The position numbers and the translations under genes were made by a program. The notes under the pieces are model-generated. The model was not told the origin of the DNA and made no database searches. It saw only the letters and a list, made by a program, of their open reading frames with translations. Shown here piece by piece: positions 46,470 through 58,747 of a DNA stretch of 64,000 nucleotides. Position 1 is the stretch's first letter; every line of letters starts with the position of its first letter. The DNA comes from Dryococelus australis. Its lineage: Eukaryota; Arthropoda; Insecta; Phasmatodea; Phasmatidae. Location: the NCBI GenBank assembly GCA_029891345.1, contig CM057003.1, positions 9,118,209-9,182,208 of the forward strand, given 5' to 3'.

Positions 46470-49400
46470 GTTAGTACCTCTTATGCTGTCATGAGCTCCT
46501 GATAAAATACTCCCAACATTCCCGTTTTCAGGGTATATGCGCGTGTAGCGCTGGTTGCCTATAAATCAGGCGCCACTTGCAGCTACTGTTGGTACCTCTT
46601 ATGCTGTCATGAGCTCCTGATAAAATACTCGCAACATTCCCGTTTTCCGGGTATATTCACGTGCAGTGCTGGTTGCCTATAAATCAGGCGCCACTTGCAG
46701 CGTCAGCTGTTGGTACCTCTTATGCAGTCATGAGCTCCTCATAAAATACTCCCAATATTCCCGTTTTTCGGGTATATTCACGTGTAGATCTGGTTGCCTA
46801 TAAATTAGGCGCCACTTACAGCATTTGCTGTTGGTACCTCTTATGCTGTCATGAGCTCATGATAAAATACTCCCACTATTCCCGTTTTTCGAATATACAT
46901 TTGCGTGTAGAGCTGGTTGCCTATAAATCAGGCGCCACTTGGAGCGTCCGCTGTTGGTACCTCTTAAGCTGTCATGAGCTCCTGGTAAAATACTCCCACT
47001 ATTCCCTTTTTTCGGGTATATTCGCGTGTAGAGCTGGTTGCCTATAAATCAGGCGCCACTTGCAGCGTCTGCTTTTGGTACCTCTTATGCAGTCATGAGT
47101 TCCTGATAAAATACTCCCAATATTTCCGTTTTTTGGGTATATTCGCGTGTAGAGCTGGTTGCCTATAAATCAGGCGCCACTTGCAGCATTTGCTGTTGGT
47201 ACCTCTAATGCTGTTATGAGCTCCTGATAAAATACTCGCAACATACCCATTTTCCGGGTATATTCACGTGCAGTGCTGGTTGCCTATAAATCAGGCGCCA
47301 CTTGCAGCGTCAGCTGTTGGTACCTCTTATGCAGTCATGAGCTCCTGATAAAATACTCCCAATATTCCCGTTTTTCGGGTATATTCACATGTATAGCTGG
47401 TTGCCTATAAACTAGGCGCCACTTACAGCATTTGCTGTTGGTACCTCTTATGCTGTCATGAGCTCATGATAAAATACTCCCACTATTCCCGTTTTTCGGA
47501 TATATTCGCGGGAACAGCTGGTTGCCTAAAAATCAGGCGACACTTGCAGCGTCAGCTGTTGGTACATCTTATGCACTCATGAACTCCTGATAAAATACTC
47601 ACAACATTCCCGTTTTCCGGGTATATTCATGTGCAGTGCTGGTTGCCTATAAATCAGGCGCCACTTGCAGCATTTGCTGTTGGTACCTCTAATGCTGTTA
47701 TGAGCTCCTGATAAAATACTCCCACTATTCCCGTTTTTCGGGTATATTCGCGTGTATGGCTGGTTGCCTATAAATTAGGCGCCACTTGCAGGGTTAGCTG
47801 TTGGTACCTCTTATGCAGTCATGAGCTCCTGATAAAATACTCGCAACATTCCCGTTTTCCGGGTATATTCACGTGCAGTGCTGGTTGCCTATAAATCAGG
47901 CGCCACTTGCAGCTTCTACTGTTGGTACCTCTTATGCTGTCATGAGCTCCTGATAAAATACTCGCAACATTCCCGTTTTCCGGGTATATTCACGTGCATT
48001 GCTGGTTGCCTATAAATCAGGCGCCACTTGCAGCATTTGCTGTTGGTACCTCTAATGCTGTAATGAGCTCCTGATAAAAAACTCCCACTATTCCCGTTTT
48101 TCGGGTATATTCGCGTGTATAGCTGGTTGCCTATAAATCAGGCGCCACTTGAAGCGTCCGCTGTTGGTACCTCTTATGCTGTCATGAGCTCCTGGTAAAA
48201 TACTCCCACTATTCCCTTTTTTCGGGTATATTCGCGTGTAGTGCTGGTTGCCTATAAATCAGGCGCCACTTGCAGCGTCTGCTTTTGGTACCTCTTATGC
48301 AGTCATGAGCTCCTGATAAAATACTCGCAACATACCCGTTTTCCGGGTATAATCACGTGCAGAGCTGGTTGCCTATAAATCAGGCGCCACTTGCAGCGTC
48401 AGCTGTTGGTACCTCTTATGCAATCATGAGCTCCTGATAAAATACTCCCAATATTCCCGTTTTTCGGGTATATTCACGTTTAGAGCTGGTTGCCTATAAA
48501 TTAGGCGCCACTTACAGCATTTGCTGTTGGTACCTCTTATGCTGTCATGAGCTCATGATAAAATACTCCCACTATTCCCGTTTTTCGGATATATTCGCGT
48601 GTATGGCTGGTTGCCTATAAATTAGGCGCCACTTGCAGGGTTAGCTGTTGGTACCTCTTATGCAGTCATGAGCTCCTGATAAAATACTCGCAACATTCCC
48701 GTTTTCCGGGTATATTCACGTGCAGTGCTGGTTGCCTATAAATTAGGCGCCACTTACAGCATTTGCTGTTGTTACCTCTTATGCTGTCATGAGCTCATGA
48801 TAAAATACTCCCACTATTCCCGTTTTTCGGATATATTCGCGTGATAGCTGGTTGCCTATAAATCAGGCGACACTTGCAGCGTCCGCTGTTGGTACCTCTA
48901 ATGCTGTAATGAGCTCCTGATAAAATACTCCCACTATTCCCGTTTTTCGGGTATATTCACGTGAATTGCTGGTTGCCTATAAATCAGGCGCCACTTGCAG
49001 CGTCCGATGTTGGTACCTCTTATGCTGTCATGTGCTCCTGGTAAAATACTCCCACTATTCCCTTTTTTCGGGTATATTCGGGTGTAGAGCTGGTTGCCTA
49101 TAAATCAGGCGCCACTTGCAGCGTCTGCTTTTGGTACCTCTTATGCAGTCATGAGTTCCTGATAAAATACTCCCAATATTTCCGTTTTTTGGGTATATTC
49201 GCGTGTAGAGCTGGTTGCCTATAAATCAGGCGCCACTTGCAGCATTTGCTGTTGGTACCTCTTATGCAGTCATGAGCTCCTGATAAAATACTCGTAACAT
49301 TCCCGTTTTCCAGGTATATTCACGTGCAGTGCTGGTTGCCTATAAATCAGGCGCCACTTGCAGCGTCTGCTGTTGGTACCTCTTATGCAGTCATGAGCTC

Positions 49401-52400
49401 CTGATAAAATACTCCCACTATTCCCGTTTTCCGGGTATTTTCACGTGCAGTGCTGGTTGCCTATAAATCAGGCGCCACTTGCAGCGTCTGCTGTTGGTAC
49501 CTCTTATGCTGTCATGAGCTCATGATAAAATACTCCCACTATTCCCGTTTTTCGAATATATATTTGCGTGTAGAGCTGGTTGCCTATAAATCAGGCGCCA
49601 ATTGCAGCGTCCGCTATTGGTACCTCTTATGCTGTCATGAGCTGCTGGTAAAATACTCCCACTATTCCCTTTTTTCGGGTATATTCGCGTGTAGAGCTGG
49701 TTGCCTATAAATCAGGCGCCACTTGCAGCGTCTGCTTTTGGTACCTCTTATGCAGTCATGAGCTCCTGATAAAATACTCCCAATATTTCCATTTTTCGGG
49801 TATATTCGCGTGTAGAGCCGGTTGCCTATAAATCAGGCGCCACTTGCAGCATTTGCTGTTGGTACCTCTAATGCTGTTATGAGCTCCTGATAAAATACTC
49901 CCACTATTCCCGTTTTTCGGGTATATACACGTGCATAGCTGGTTGCCTATAAATCAGGCGCCACTTGCAGCGTCAGCTGTTGGTACCTCTTATGCAGTCA
50001 TGAGCTCCTGATAAAATACTCGTAACATTCCCCTTTTCCGGGTATATTCACGTGCTTTGCTGGTTGCCTATAAATCAGGCGCCACTTGCAGCATTTGCTG
50101 TTGGTACCTCTAATGCTGTAATGAGCTCCTGATAAAAAACTCCCACTATTCCCGTTTTTCGGGTATATTCGCGTGTATAGCTGGTTGCCTATAAATTAGG
50201 CGCCACCTGCAGCATCAGCTGTTGGTACCTCTTATGCAGTCATGAGCTCCTAATAAAATACTCCCAATATTTCCGTTTTTCGGGTATATTCGCGTGTAGA
50301 GCTGGTTGCCTATAAATCAGGCGCCACTTGCAGCGTCAGCTGTTGGTACCTCTTATGCACTCATGAGCTCCTGATAAAATACTCGCGACATTCCCGTTTT
50401 CCGGGTATATTCACGTGCAGTGCTGGTTGCCTATAAATCAGGCGCCACTTGCAGCATTTGCTGTTGGTACCTCTAATGCTGTTATGAGCTCCTGATAAAA
50501 TACTCCCACTATTCCCGTTTTTGGGTATATTCTCGTGTAGAGCTGGTTGCCTATAAATCAGGCGCCACTTGCAGCGTCAGCTGTTGGTACCTCTTTGGCA
50601 GTCATGAGCTCCTGATAAAATACTCGCAACATTCCCGTTTTCCGGGTATATACACGTGCAGTGCTGGTTGCCTATAAATCAGGCGCCACTTGCAGCATTT
50701 GCTGTTGGTACCTCTAATGCTGTTATGAGCTCCTGTTAAAATACTCCCACTTTTCCCGTTTTTTCGGGTATATTCGCGTGTAGAGCTGGTTGCCTATAAA
50801 TCAGGCGCCACTTGCAGCGTCCGCTATTGGTACCTCTTATGATGTCATGAGCTCCTGATAAAATACTCCCAATATTCCCGTTTTTCGGGTATATTCGCGT
50901 GTAGAGCTGGTTGCCTATAAATCAGGCGCCACTTGCAGCATTTGCTGTTGGTACCTCTAATGCTGTTATGAGCTCCTGATAAAATACTCCCACTTTTCCC
51001 GTTTTTCGGGTATATTCGCGTGTAGAGCTGGTTGCCTATAAATCAGGCGCCACTTGCAGCGTCCGCTGTTGGTACCTCTTATGATGTCATGAGCTCCTGA
51101 TAAAATACTCCCACTATTCCCGTTTTTCGGGTATATTCGCGTGCAGAGCTGGTTGCCTATAAATCAGGCGCCACTTGCAGCGTCTGCTGTTGGTACCTCT
51201 TATGCAGTCATGAGCTCCTGATAAAATACTCGCAACATTCCCGTTTTCCGGGTATATTCACGTGCAGTGCTGGTTGCCTATAAATCAGGCGCCACTTGCA
51301 GCGTCAGCTGTTGGTACCTCTTATGCAGTCATGAGCTCCTGATAGAATACTCGCAACATTCCCGTTTTCCGGGTATATTCACGTGCAGTGCTGGTTGCCT
51401 ATAAATCAGGCGCCACTTGCAGCGTCAGCTGTTGTTACCTCTTATGCAGTCATGAGCTCCTGATAAAATACTCCCAATATTTCCGTTTTTCGGGTATATT
51501 CGCGTGTAGAGCTGGTTGCCTATAAATCAGGCGCCACTTGCAGCATTTGCTGTTGGTACCTCTTATGCTGTCATGAGCTCCTGATAAAATACTCCCACTA
51601 TTCCCGTTTTTCGGGTATATTCACGTGCATTGCTGGTTGCCTATAAATCAGGCGCCACTTGCAGCGTCAGCTGTTGGTACCTCTTATGCAGTCATGAGCT
51701 CCTGATAAAATACTCGTAACATTCCCGTTTTCCGGGTATATTCACGTGCAGTGCTGGTTGCCTATAAATCAGGCGCCACTTGCAGCGTCTACTGTTGGTA
51801 CCTCTTATGCAGTCATGAGCTCCTGATAAAATACTCGCAACATACCCGTTTTCCGGGTATATTCACGTGCATTGCTAGTTGCCTATAAATCAGGCGCCAC
51901 TTGCAGCGTCAGCTGTTGGTACCTCTTATGCAATCATGAGCTCCTGATAAAATACTCCCAATATTCCCGTTTTTCGGGTATATTCACGTTTAAAGCTGGT
52001 TGCCTATAAATTAGGCGCCACTTACAGCATTTGCTGTTGGTACCTCTTATGCTGTCATGAGCTCATGATAAAATACTCCCACTATTCCCGTTTTTTCGGA
52101 TATATTCGCGTGAGAGCTGGTTGCCTATAAATCAGGCGACACTTGCAGCGTCCGCTGTTGGTACCTCTTATGCTGTCATGAGCTCCTGATAAAATACTCC
52201 CACTATGCCCGTTTTTCGGGTAAATTCGCGTGTATAGCTGGTTGCCTATAAATCAGGCGCCACTTGCAGCGTCCGCTGTTGGTACCTCTTATGATGTCAT
52301 GAGCTCCTGATAAAATACTCCCACTATTCCCGTTTTTCGGGTATATTCGCGTGCAGAGCTGGTTGCCTATAAATCAGGCGCCACTTGCAGCGTCTGCTGT

Positions 52401-53530
52401 TGGTACCTCTTATGCTGTCATGAGCTCCTGATAAAATACTCCCACTATTCCCGTTTTTCGGGTATATTGGGGTGTAGTGCTGGTTGCCTATAAATCAGGC
52501 GCCACTTGCAGCGTCTGCTGTTGGTACCTCTTATGCAGTCATGAGCTCCTGATAAAATACTCGCAACATATCCATTTTCCGGGTATATTCACGTGCAGTG
52601 CTAGTTGCCTATAAATCAGGCGCCACTTGCAGCGTCCGCTGTTTTTACCTCTTATGCTGTCATGAGCTCCTGGTAAAATACTCCCACTATTCCCTTTTTT
52701 CGGGTATATTCGCGTGTACAGCTGGTTGCCTATAAATCAGGCGCCACTTGCAGCGTCTGCTGTTGGTACCTCTTATGCAGTCATGAGCTCCTGATAAAAT
52801 ATCTCCCAATATTCCCGTTTTTCGGGTATATTCAAGTGCAGTGCTGGTTGCCTATAAATTAGGCGCCACTTACAGCATTTGCTGTTGGTACCTCTTATGC
52901 TGTCATGAGCTCCTGATAAAATACTCTCACTATTCCCGTTTTTCGGGTATATTCGCGTGTATAGCTGGTTGCTTATAAATCAGGCGCCACTTGCAGCGTC
53001 AGCTGTTGGTACCTCATATGCAGTCATGAGCTCCTGATAAAATACTCGCAACATACCCGTTTTCCGGGTATATTCACGTGCATTGCTGGTTGCCTATAAA
53101 TCAGGCGCCACTTGCAGCATTTGCTGTTGGTACCTCTAATGCTGTTATGAGCTCCTGATAAAATACTCCCACTATTCCCGTTTTTCGGGTATAATTGCGT
53201 GTAGAGCTGGTTGCCTATAAATCAGGCGCCACTTGCAGCGTCAGCTGTTGGTACCTCTTATGCAGTCATGAGCTCCTGATAAAATACTCGCAACATTGCC
53301 GTTTTCCGGGTATATTCACGTGCAGTGCTGGTTGCCTATAAATTAGGCGCTACTTACAGCATTTGCTGTTGGTACCTCTTATGCTGTCATGAGCTCCTGA
53401 TAAAATACTCCCACTATTCCCGTTTTTTCGGGTATATTTGCGTGTACAGCTGGTTGCCTATATATCAGGCGCCACTTGCAGCGTCCGCTGTTGGAACCTC
53501 TGATTATATTATGAGCTCCTGATAACATAA
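46470..53530. repeat. 122-bp satellite array, about 58 copies
   Basis: Head-to-tail monomers of 121-123 bp fill about 7.06 kb; starts of GGTACC fall at 46591, 46712, 46833, 46956 and so on. Every monomer contains, in order, GGTACCTCTTATG, GAGCTCCTGATAAAATACTC, a CCCGTTTTTCGGG hairpin, a variable GTGTAGAGC or GTGCAGTGC block and GCCTATAAATCAGGCGCC, which holds a second hairpin. Variants recur in ordered sets. There are no unique spacers between units and no open frame spans it. Monomers at both edges are degenerate. Confidence 0.98.
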
Positions 53531-53569
53531 CCCAAAGATTACAAACACCGCCCTTAAGTCATTATTCAT

Positions 53570-53705
53570 CATCTTCTGATATGCAATTTGCAAACCTCCA
53601 GGTTGTTCCTCATCTCCTGATAGAATCTCTCAATTACATTATCCTTACTGCACGCAAGAAGTTTGCAAACCTCCAGGGCGTTCCTGAGCTCCTGATACTT
53701 CGTAA
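53570..53705. repeat. Two degenerate repeats at the satellite edge
   Basis: TTTGCAAACCTCCAGG occurs twice, about 70 bp apart, each followed by a CTCCTGATA that resembles the GAGCTCCTGATA of the satellite. They look like decayed or ancestral relatives of the array. Confidence 0.55.
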
Positions 53706-54430
53706 AAAAAATTTCTTGCTCAAAACGCACCTAATCTGTCTGGCTGGACATAAAAAACGTGTAATTTATTTGTTTAAAGGAATGTATCGTCCCCCCCCTT
53801 TTTTTAATATGGAACTTCTGAGATCTCAGCTCACCCCTTGCCACGTATATAATTTCAAGATTTTATAGTATGTAAGTAATAAAAGGAAGTGCCTTTCGAA
53901 CTCAGAAAAATTCTTTTATTTATTAATATAAATATGGACTTTGTTTTTGAACGCACTAGTGTTTCGTAATGCACGGACGCATGTGTTAATTTACTTTTAA
54001 ACCCCCTATGCATGTATTCACTTCTTCAGTAAACAGAAGTGAGGATTCGTCGATTAATTCTGAGTTAAGGAAAATAAACCAAAGGTTATCTTTCTCGTTT
54101 GTTATATATAAACTTGCTAATCAATAACAGATTGCAACATCCTGTTATAATATTTTTTTATGTGTGGCATCTCCAAATCATCCCATAGGGAAGGGGCTTA
54201 AGTCAATAACTGTGTAAATATGAATTTTCACTGGAAAACGTATCCTCCTGCATTGATAAGTCTTATAATCCCCACTTGCACTGGCCAAGAATTTATTTTA
54301 CCTATATTCCTGCTCCAAGCTGCATATCATATTCTTGATTTCAATAGGTGGTGCTGAGATACTTCTCGATTAATGAATCATTACTCCTGGAATTCAAATA
54401 CTTTTGCTGACATTGTTGCATGGCCTATAA
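53706..54430. other. AT-rich spacer
   Basis: No gene recognised. A C run at about 53790-53798. Confidence 0.4.
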
Positions 54431-54664
54431 AGTATGTTCACTGTAAAGTGAGCACTTTTTAAGGTCCTGCTAAAATTTTCCTTTCAACCAATTTATATCT
54501 TTCTGCCACATTTTACTATAAACATTGACATGTGACTGATAAACACTGTGTGTATATTTCACCACTTTCAAAAGTTAACTCTCAGGCTGCAATAAAATAT
54601 ATGTATTAATGGTAAATGCCTGTTGGTAGGGCCTTAAAACGTGCTCACTTTACCGTGAATAGCC
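54431..54664 (+). mobile_element. Short inverted-repeat element, subfamily I
   Basis: A 234-bp copy from AGTATGTTCACTGTAAAGTG to GTGCTCACTTTACCGTGAAT, with TATA-type flanks. It aligns along its length with 25601-25834. Confidence 0.85.
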
Positions 54665-55580
54665 TATATAGGAGAATTTCATGGACCAGATGTAGACTCA
54701 GAGTAAACATTCCATATGAAGACATAATTGCTACGGTCTCTTCTAAATATTTAGATTTCTAAAAATCATGCGTCTTTATTTTTACAGTTGCTCGTTGCAT
54801 TATTGTTCAGTTTTTTTTTTTTAGGTTTTATTATTTTTCTTACGTATTGGTTGTGTATTACAAAACGAAGTAAATTGTAAAAGCAATACACTGTGTAAGC
54901 ATATCGCAATTTGCTATCCAGAAACAATGTTATTACTTTGAAATGAAGAAGATAAAAGATGTGCCTAAGTCCAGAGTTTTATATTTTATATGTGTGAGCC
55001 AACTTATTTGCAAACAATAACTGGCAAAACCAGGAAGCCTCCCTTTGATGCTGCTGATGATATTAATTTCGGCATTTTTCATTACCGAAGTAACCAGGAG
55101 TCTAAATTATTGTTTCTTGAACATAGTCCCTTTCTGTTTGGGATGTTTATTGTTTCAAAGAAGTACTTTAATGGCAAAGAGGGCTTCTGCAGTGGTTTGT
55201 TTCAACTCTTCGACGATTACACATTCATCAGACATTTAATGTTCCCTTCGGAATATGTTACGAATTATTGTATATAAACTAAGGCTTCTGCCACAGACTC
55301 AAATGTGTCTGATGTCTTCTTAAGGAAATACATTAAACTATAATATGTATATGCATATGTAAACTGTATATGATATCTGACTTGTTTTCCTCGTAAGGAG
55401 TATACAGCCACAGGCTGTCGGAGTTGTCTAGTTATAATACCTGTATGATAATTAAATATTTTATAAAATAATTTTAATTATTATTAATAATAAACTGCAG
55501 GTACATTAGGATATTTTTTAACAGAATAGGATAAAATAATGGATAACACATACTCCACGATCAATTTTCAAACATATTTT
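54665..55580. other. Intergenic spacer
   Basis: No supported gene. A 95-codon frame at 54990-55277 is the only longer one. It matches nothing I recognise. Confidence 0.4.
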
Positions 55581-55584
55581 AATA

Positions 55585-55590
55585 TTTATT
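55585..55590 (-). terminator. Candidate poly(A) signal, neuroligin gene B
   Basis: TTTATT on the plus strand is AATAAA on the minus strand, about 0.9 kb after the gene B stop. It would give a 3' UTR of ordinary length. Not proven. Confidence 0.3.
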
Positions 55591-56493
55591 TGATTATCAC
55601 CACTCCCAAACAACACACATAATTAACAGTTAATGTTAAGTCTTAGGCTTAATGTAGAAAACTCCTGACATGAAGAAATCCTGTCACAAAGTTCATTTTC
55701 AATTCATTTTCAACACCTGATGTAAAATGATATTATTACGAATTGTTCAATATTTGAATTCAAATAAGCAACATAAATCTCAAAATTTAAGTTGGGAAAA
55801 TATAAATATATATTGCAATAACAAAATAATTTTAATAATTTGACATTACTTTATAACAATAGAATCATAAAACTTCGGCATAAAATGTTTACAGCTTTAA
55901 CGGATAAACCAATATCCATTCATAGCTGAAAATTATATGGCTATTAAAATACCGTACAAAATGCACAAACTCAAACAGAGAAATATTTTCTTTAAAACAA
56001 TCTAATGTACACTAACATAAACCTTAAACAAAAGAAACAAATAATATTCAACAATGCAAAACTTTACAACATGTAACAGTCAACAGAATTTATAAATTCT
56101 GGTGATGATACGGCGATATTACAGTTACTTATCTGAGATAATCAGTCAATGAGAGATTACACCTTTTATCGTAATCACGTAAAGTTCTGTCCTTATCTTA
56201 CTGCCAGATCATAAAAATTCCTATCACACAAACCTAAGTTTCATTCGTCAGCCTTTTAAGGCATGGCACGTTTCCAAAAGCTACGAGAGTCCTGCAAAGT
56301 ACTTATAGTTACAAATAACAACTCTGCCCAGTTTCAATGCGGTTGCGTCTTTCGCACACATTAACAAGGGAGAGAAAGTGACGGGTGAACAGATCATCGC
56401 ATTGACGTCACGACGTGAGTGGAGTGTTAGACGGCACACCAAAGTCTGGAGCTTGAGACAGTCTCTGAGTACACATGTGTCGGCGAGTGGACA
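55591..56493 (-). other. Likely 3' UTR of neuroligin gene B
   Basis: AT-rich sequence between the gene B stop codon and the candidate poly(A) signal. No repeats are recognised in it, unlike most of the window, which fits transcribed sequence. Confidence 0.45.
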
Positions 56494-57398
56494 TCAGACC
56501 CTCATCTCGTCCATGGCGGCCGCCGGGACCTTGAGCAATGTCTTGGTTGCGGAGAGGAGCGGCTGTGACTCCGGAGGGCTCTTGCCTCGCGGAGGAGGAG
56601 GAGGGTGCGGTACGGGCATGTGGAAGGCGACGGAGCCGTTAGGCGGCGACGGCGCCACGTTGTTGGGGCACTTCTGGTCGTCGCGCTGCGGCTGCAGCAC
56701 GCTCGGCGAGGGCGGCGGCGCCTTCAGGAGGCTGGTGAGCGCCCCGCCGCCGAGGTGTTTCTCCTGAGAGGGGTCGCCGTCGACGTCCACAACCACGCTG
56801 GCAGGGTGGAACTGCCCGCGCGCCGGCTTCCCCACGCCGTCGAAGCTGCCCGAGTGGTTCTGGCGGCCGCCGACGGCTGGGCCTTGCTGCTGCTGGAGGG
56901 ACTTGACCTCGAGGCGCGTCTTGTCGCGCTGGTAGTAGACGCCGGCGAAGATGAGCACGTTGAGGACGAGCAGCGAGCAGCCTATGGCGATGGTGACGCT
57001 GAGGGCGGAGGAGTAGGCGGCGTACCCCGCCGCCTCGAGGCTGGCTAAGGTGTCGTTGCCGGCGTGCTGGGTGAGGTGCGTCGATGGCCACTGCCCATGC
57101 AACAACAAGGGCACGCAGGTCGTCGCGGCCGGGGGTTCCGCCGTCGTGCCGTCCGAGTAGTTGCCGGACCTCGCCGGAGTCTGCGGAGAGCTGGAGCCGT
57201 CGCCCGACGAGGGGAAGGCGCGCGACAGGGGGTCGGCGCGCACAACACCGTCGTACAGCTCCGGGTCGTTGTGGTTGCGGAAGAGGTTGTGTCGCGGGGC
57301 CGTGTCCTCCATGCCGGCGCGGTGCAGCTCTGGGATCAGCCGCAACCACACGGACAACTGGTGGGACCGGAAGTGGTTCTTCATACGCGGCTTCATGC
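56494..57398 (-). CDS. Nlg: Neuroligin gene B, terminal coding exon
   Basis: The exon begins after a TTGCAG acceptor (57404-57399 on the minus strand) and encodes about 300 residues, ending in a TGA at 56496-56494. It opens GMKPRMKNHFRSHQLSVWL, then RLIPELHRAG, the end of the neuroligin esterase-like domain. A stalk with two N-glycosylation sequons (NYS, NDT) follows, and a single membrane helix at about residues 131-155 (ALSVTIAIGCSLLVLNVLIF), then GVYYQRDKT. The cytoplasmic tail is short, about 145 residues, with PHPPPPPRGKSPP and the end MDEMRV. The hydrophobic residues at positions -2 and 0 (M and V) fit a class II PDZ ligand. The exon is very GC-rich. The acceptor splits a glycine codon exactly as in gene A. 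Earlier exons lie to the right, beyond the window. Confidence 0.93.
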
Positions 57399-57599
57399 CT
57401 GCAACAAACGTCGACGTTAACCACACTGCCATCATCCAAACAACACGGTGCCCACAAAGAGCAATGCTACAACTCCAAACTACTGTGCAAGGGTTCGTGT
57501 TTTATCAAGTGGCCCTTAAGATTACTATGTACCTGGAAAGTGAACTGCATTGCACTGTGTTTGAAATATACGTTTGTTTATGAAAACACTATACATTAC
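57399..57599 (-). other. Intron of neuroligin gene B, acceptor side
   Basis: Sequence upstream of the terminal exon in gene B's direction. It contains the left member (57521-57599) of a pair of direct repeats that bracket the long dispersed repeat. Confidence 0.7.
57521..57599. repeat. Direct repeat, left copy
   Basis: Begins ATTACTATGTACCTGGAAAG and ends ACACTATACATTACA. A copy at 58748-58825 is about 85% identical by eye, and the two bracket the dispersed repeat at 57600-58747. Confidence 0.85.
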
Positions 57600-58747
57600 A
57601 GAAAATGATTAAAGAATTCCCGGCCACAATGAAAACCAACCATGAAAACATTATTCCCTTGACAATATACATCGAAAATAATTAAGTACATACAAAACCG
57701 ACTAGAAACCACATGCACTTAAACTGAAACACTGAAACCAACATAAAAATAGTCTCACAGGACACAAGACGTAAAGAAAGAACATTCAAAACAGATGGTG
57801 ATACAAAACTTCACAACGCTTGGGCACCTGGAACATACGAAGCGAAAACTTTTCACTTAAGATAGGTCTAGCCATTTTTTTTATTACTATATTGGTTTTC
57901 AGAAACATGTACCTACGCTTCAGTGAACGTGTTCAGCTTTAATTTATGTAACTCGCCCTCTTAATATGACTCACTTCCTGAAATGATTACTGAAGGAGGT
58001 AAGCGCCTTTAAATAAAGAAGTTTTGTGACTAAATTATTTAATTATATCAGGATCTAAGTGAGATTAAACGAAAAATTAGGGGATGATGTTTATTTTCTA
58101 CATGTCTTAAAACTCAGAAAATTTGGCTTTTTCATGCATCCCCCTTCATACATCAGACAGAAGTTGCGACATCATTATCGAAAGAAAAAAAAAAACATTT
58201 GAATTATTTTGAATTCTTTACGCGATTGTAATTTCTCACATTTAGTGGCAGATACAATCGTGGCTTAGTGAGTGAAAAATAAAATGAAGAACAACAAACC
58301 GAATAACTGTAAAAGTACAACCGAAGGCATTATATTTCTAGACAAAATGTACACATTAACAAATAGGGTTGCTTTAGTGAAATACCCTTATGCCAACTGT
58401 ATGTAGACATTGTGCATCATGGTCGGCGGGTTGTCTCGGGGATCTCCTACTTCCCCCACCCTTTTATTCCGGCACCACTCCATATTCACTTCAATCACCC
58501 TCACCGGCTCTCAAGACCTCGCTGTTAAGAGCCGCCTAAATCACTTCATTCACTCACTCACACTGTGCAGCAAGCAAGCAGCAGAACGCCTGCGGGGGTA
58601 GGCAAACAACCAGACACCGCCAAGCTGTATTGTTTTTCCACAGAAAGTATCAGGAGTCAAGAAGTCGAAAGGAGGTGTGATTTATTTAGCTAAACGCCCT
58701 TACCTGTCAGCAGGCCGCAAAGCGGCGCGACGAACGTAACTTTTAAT
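57600..58747 (+). repeat. Long dispersed repeat, copy 2
   Basis: Aligns with 39066-40275 in the same orientation, including the headless SINE body at 58415-58560. It has small indels relative to copy 1 (for example an extra AACCAACCATGAAAACATTA near the left end). It lies inside the inferred intron of gene B. Confidence 0.85.
58415..58560 (+). mobile_element. SINE family 1 body without head
   Basis: TTGTCTCGGGGATCTCCTAC, TTATTCCGGCACCACTCCAT and TTAAGAGCCGCCTAAATCAC correspond to the body of SINE family 1. The head is absent, as in the sister copy. Confidence 0.75.

Noticed and set aside
46470-53530. A CRISPR-like array
   Set aside because: The units are contiguous 122-bp monomers without unique spacers, in a eukaryotic genome; it is a satellite.
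54990-55277. 95-codon frame starting MCEPTYLQTITGK
   Set aside because: No family resemblance, no splice signals examined that support it, and an overlapping alternate frame of similar quality; kept only as a note.
56605-57608. Plus-strand and alternative minus-strand frames of 67-272 codons
   Set aside because: They are shadows of the GC-rich neuroligin gene B exon, where stop codons are rare in all frames.
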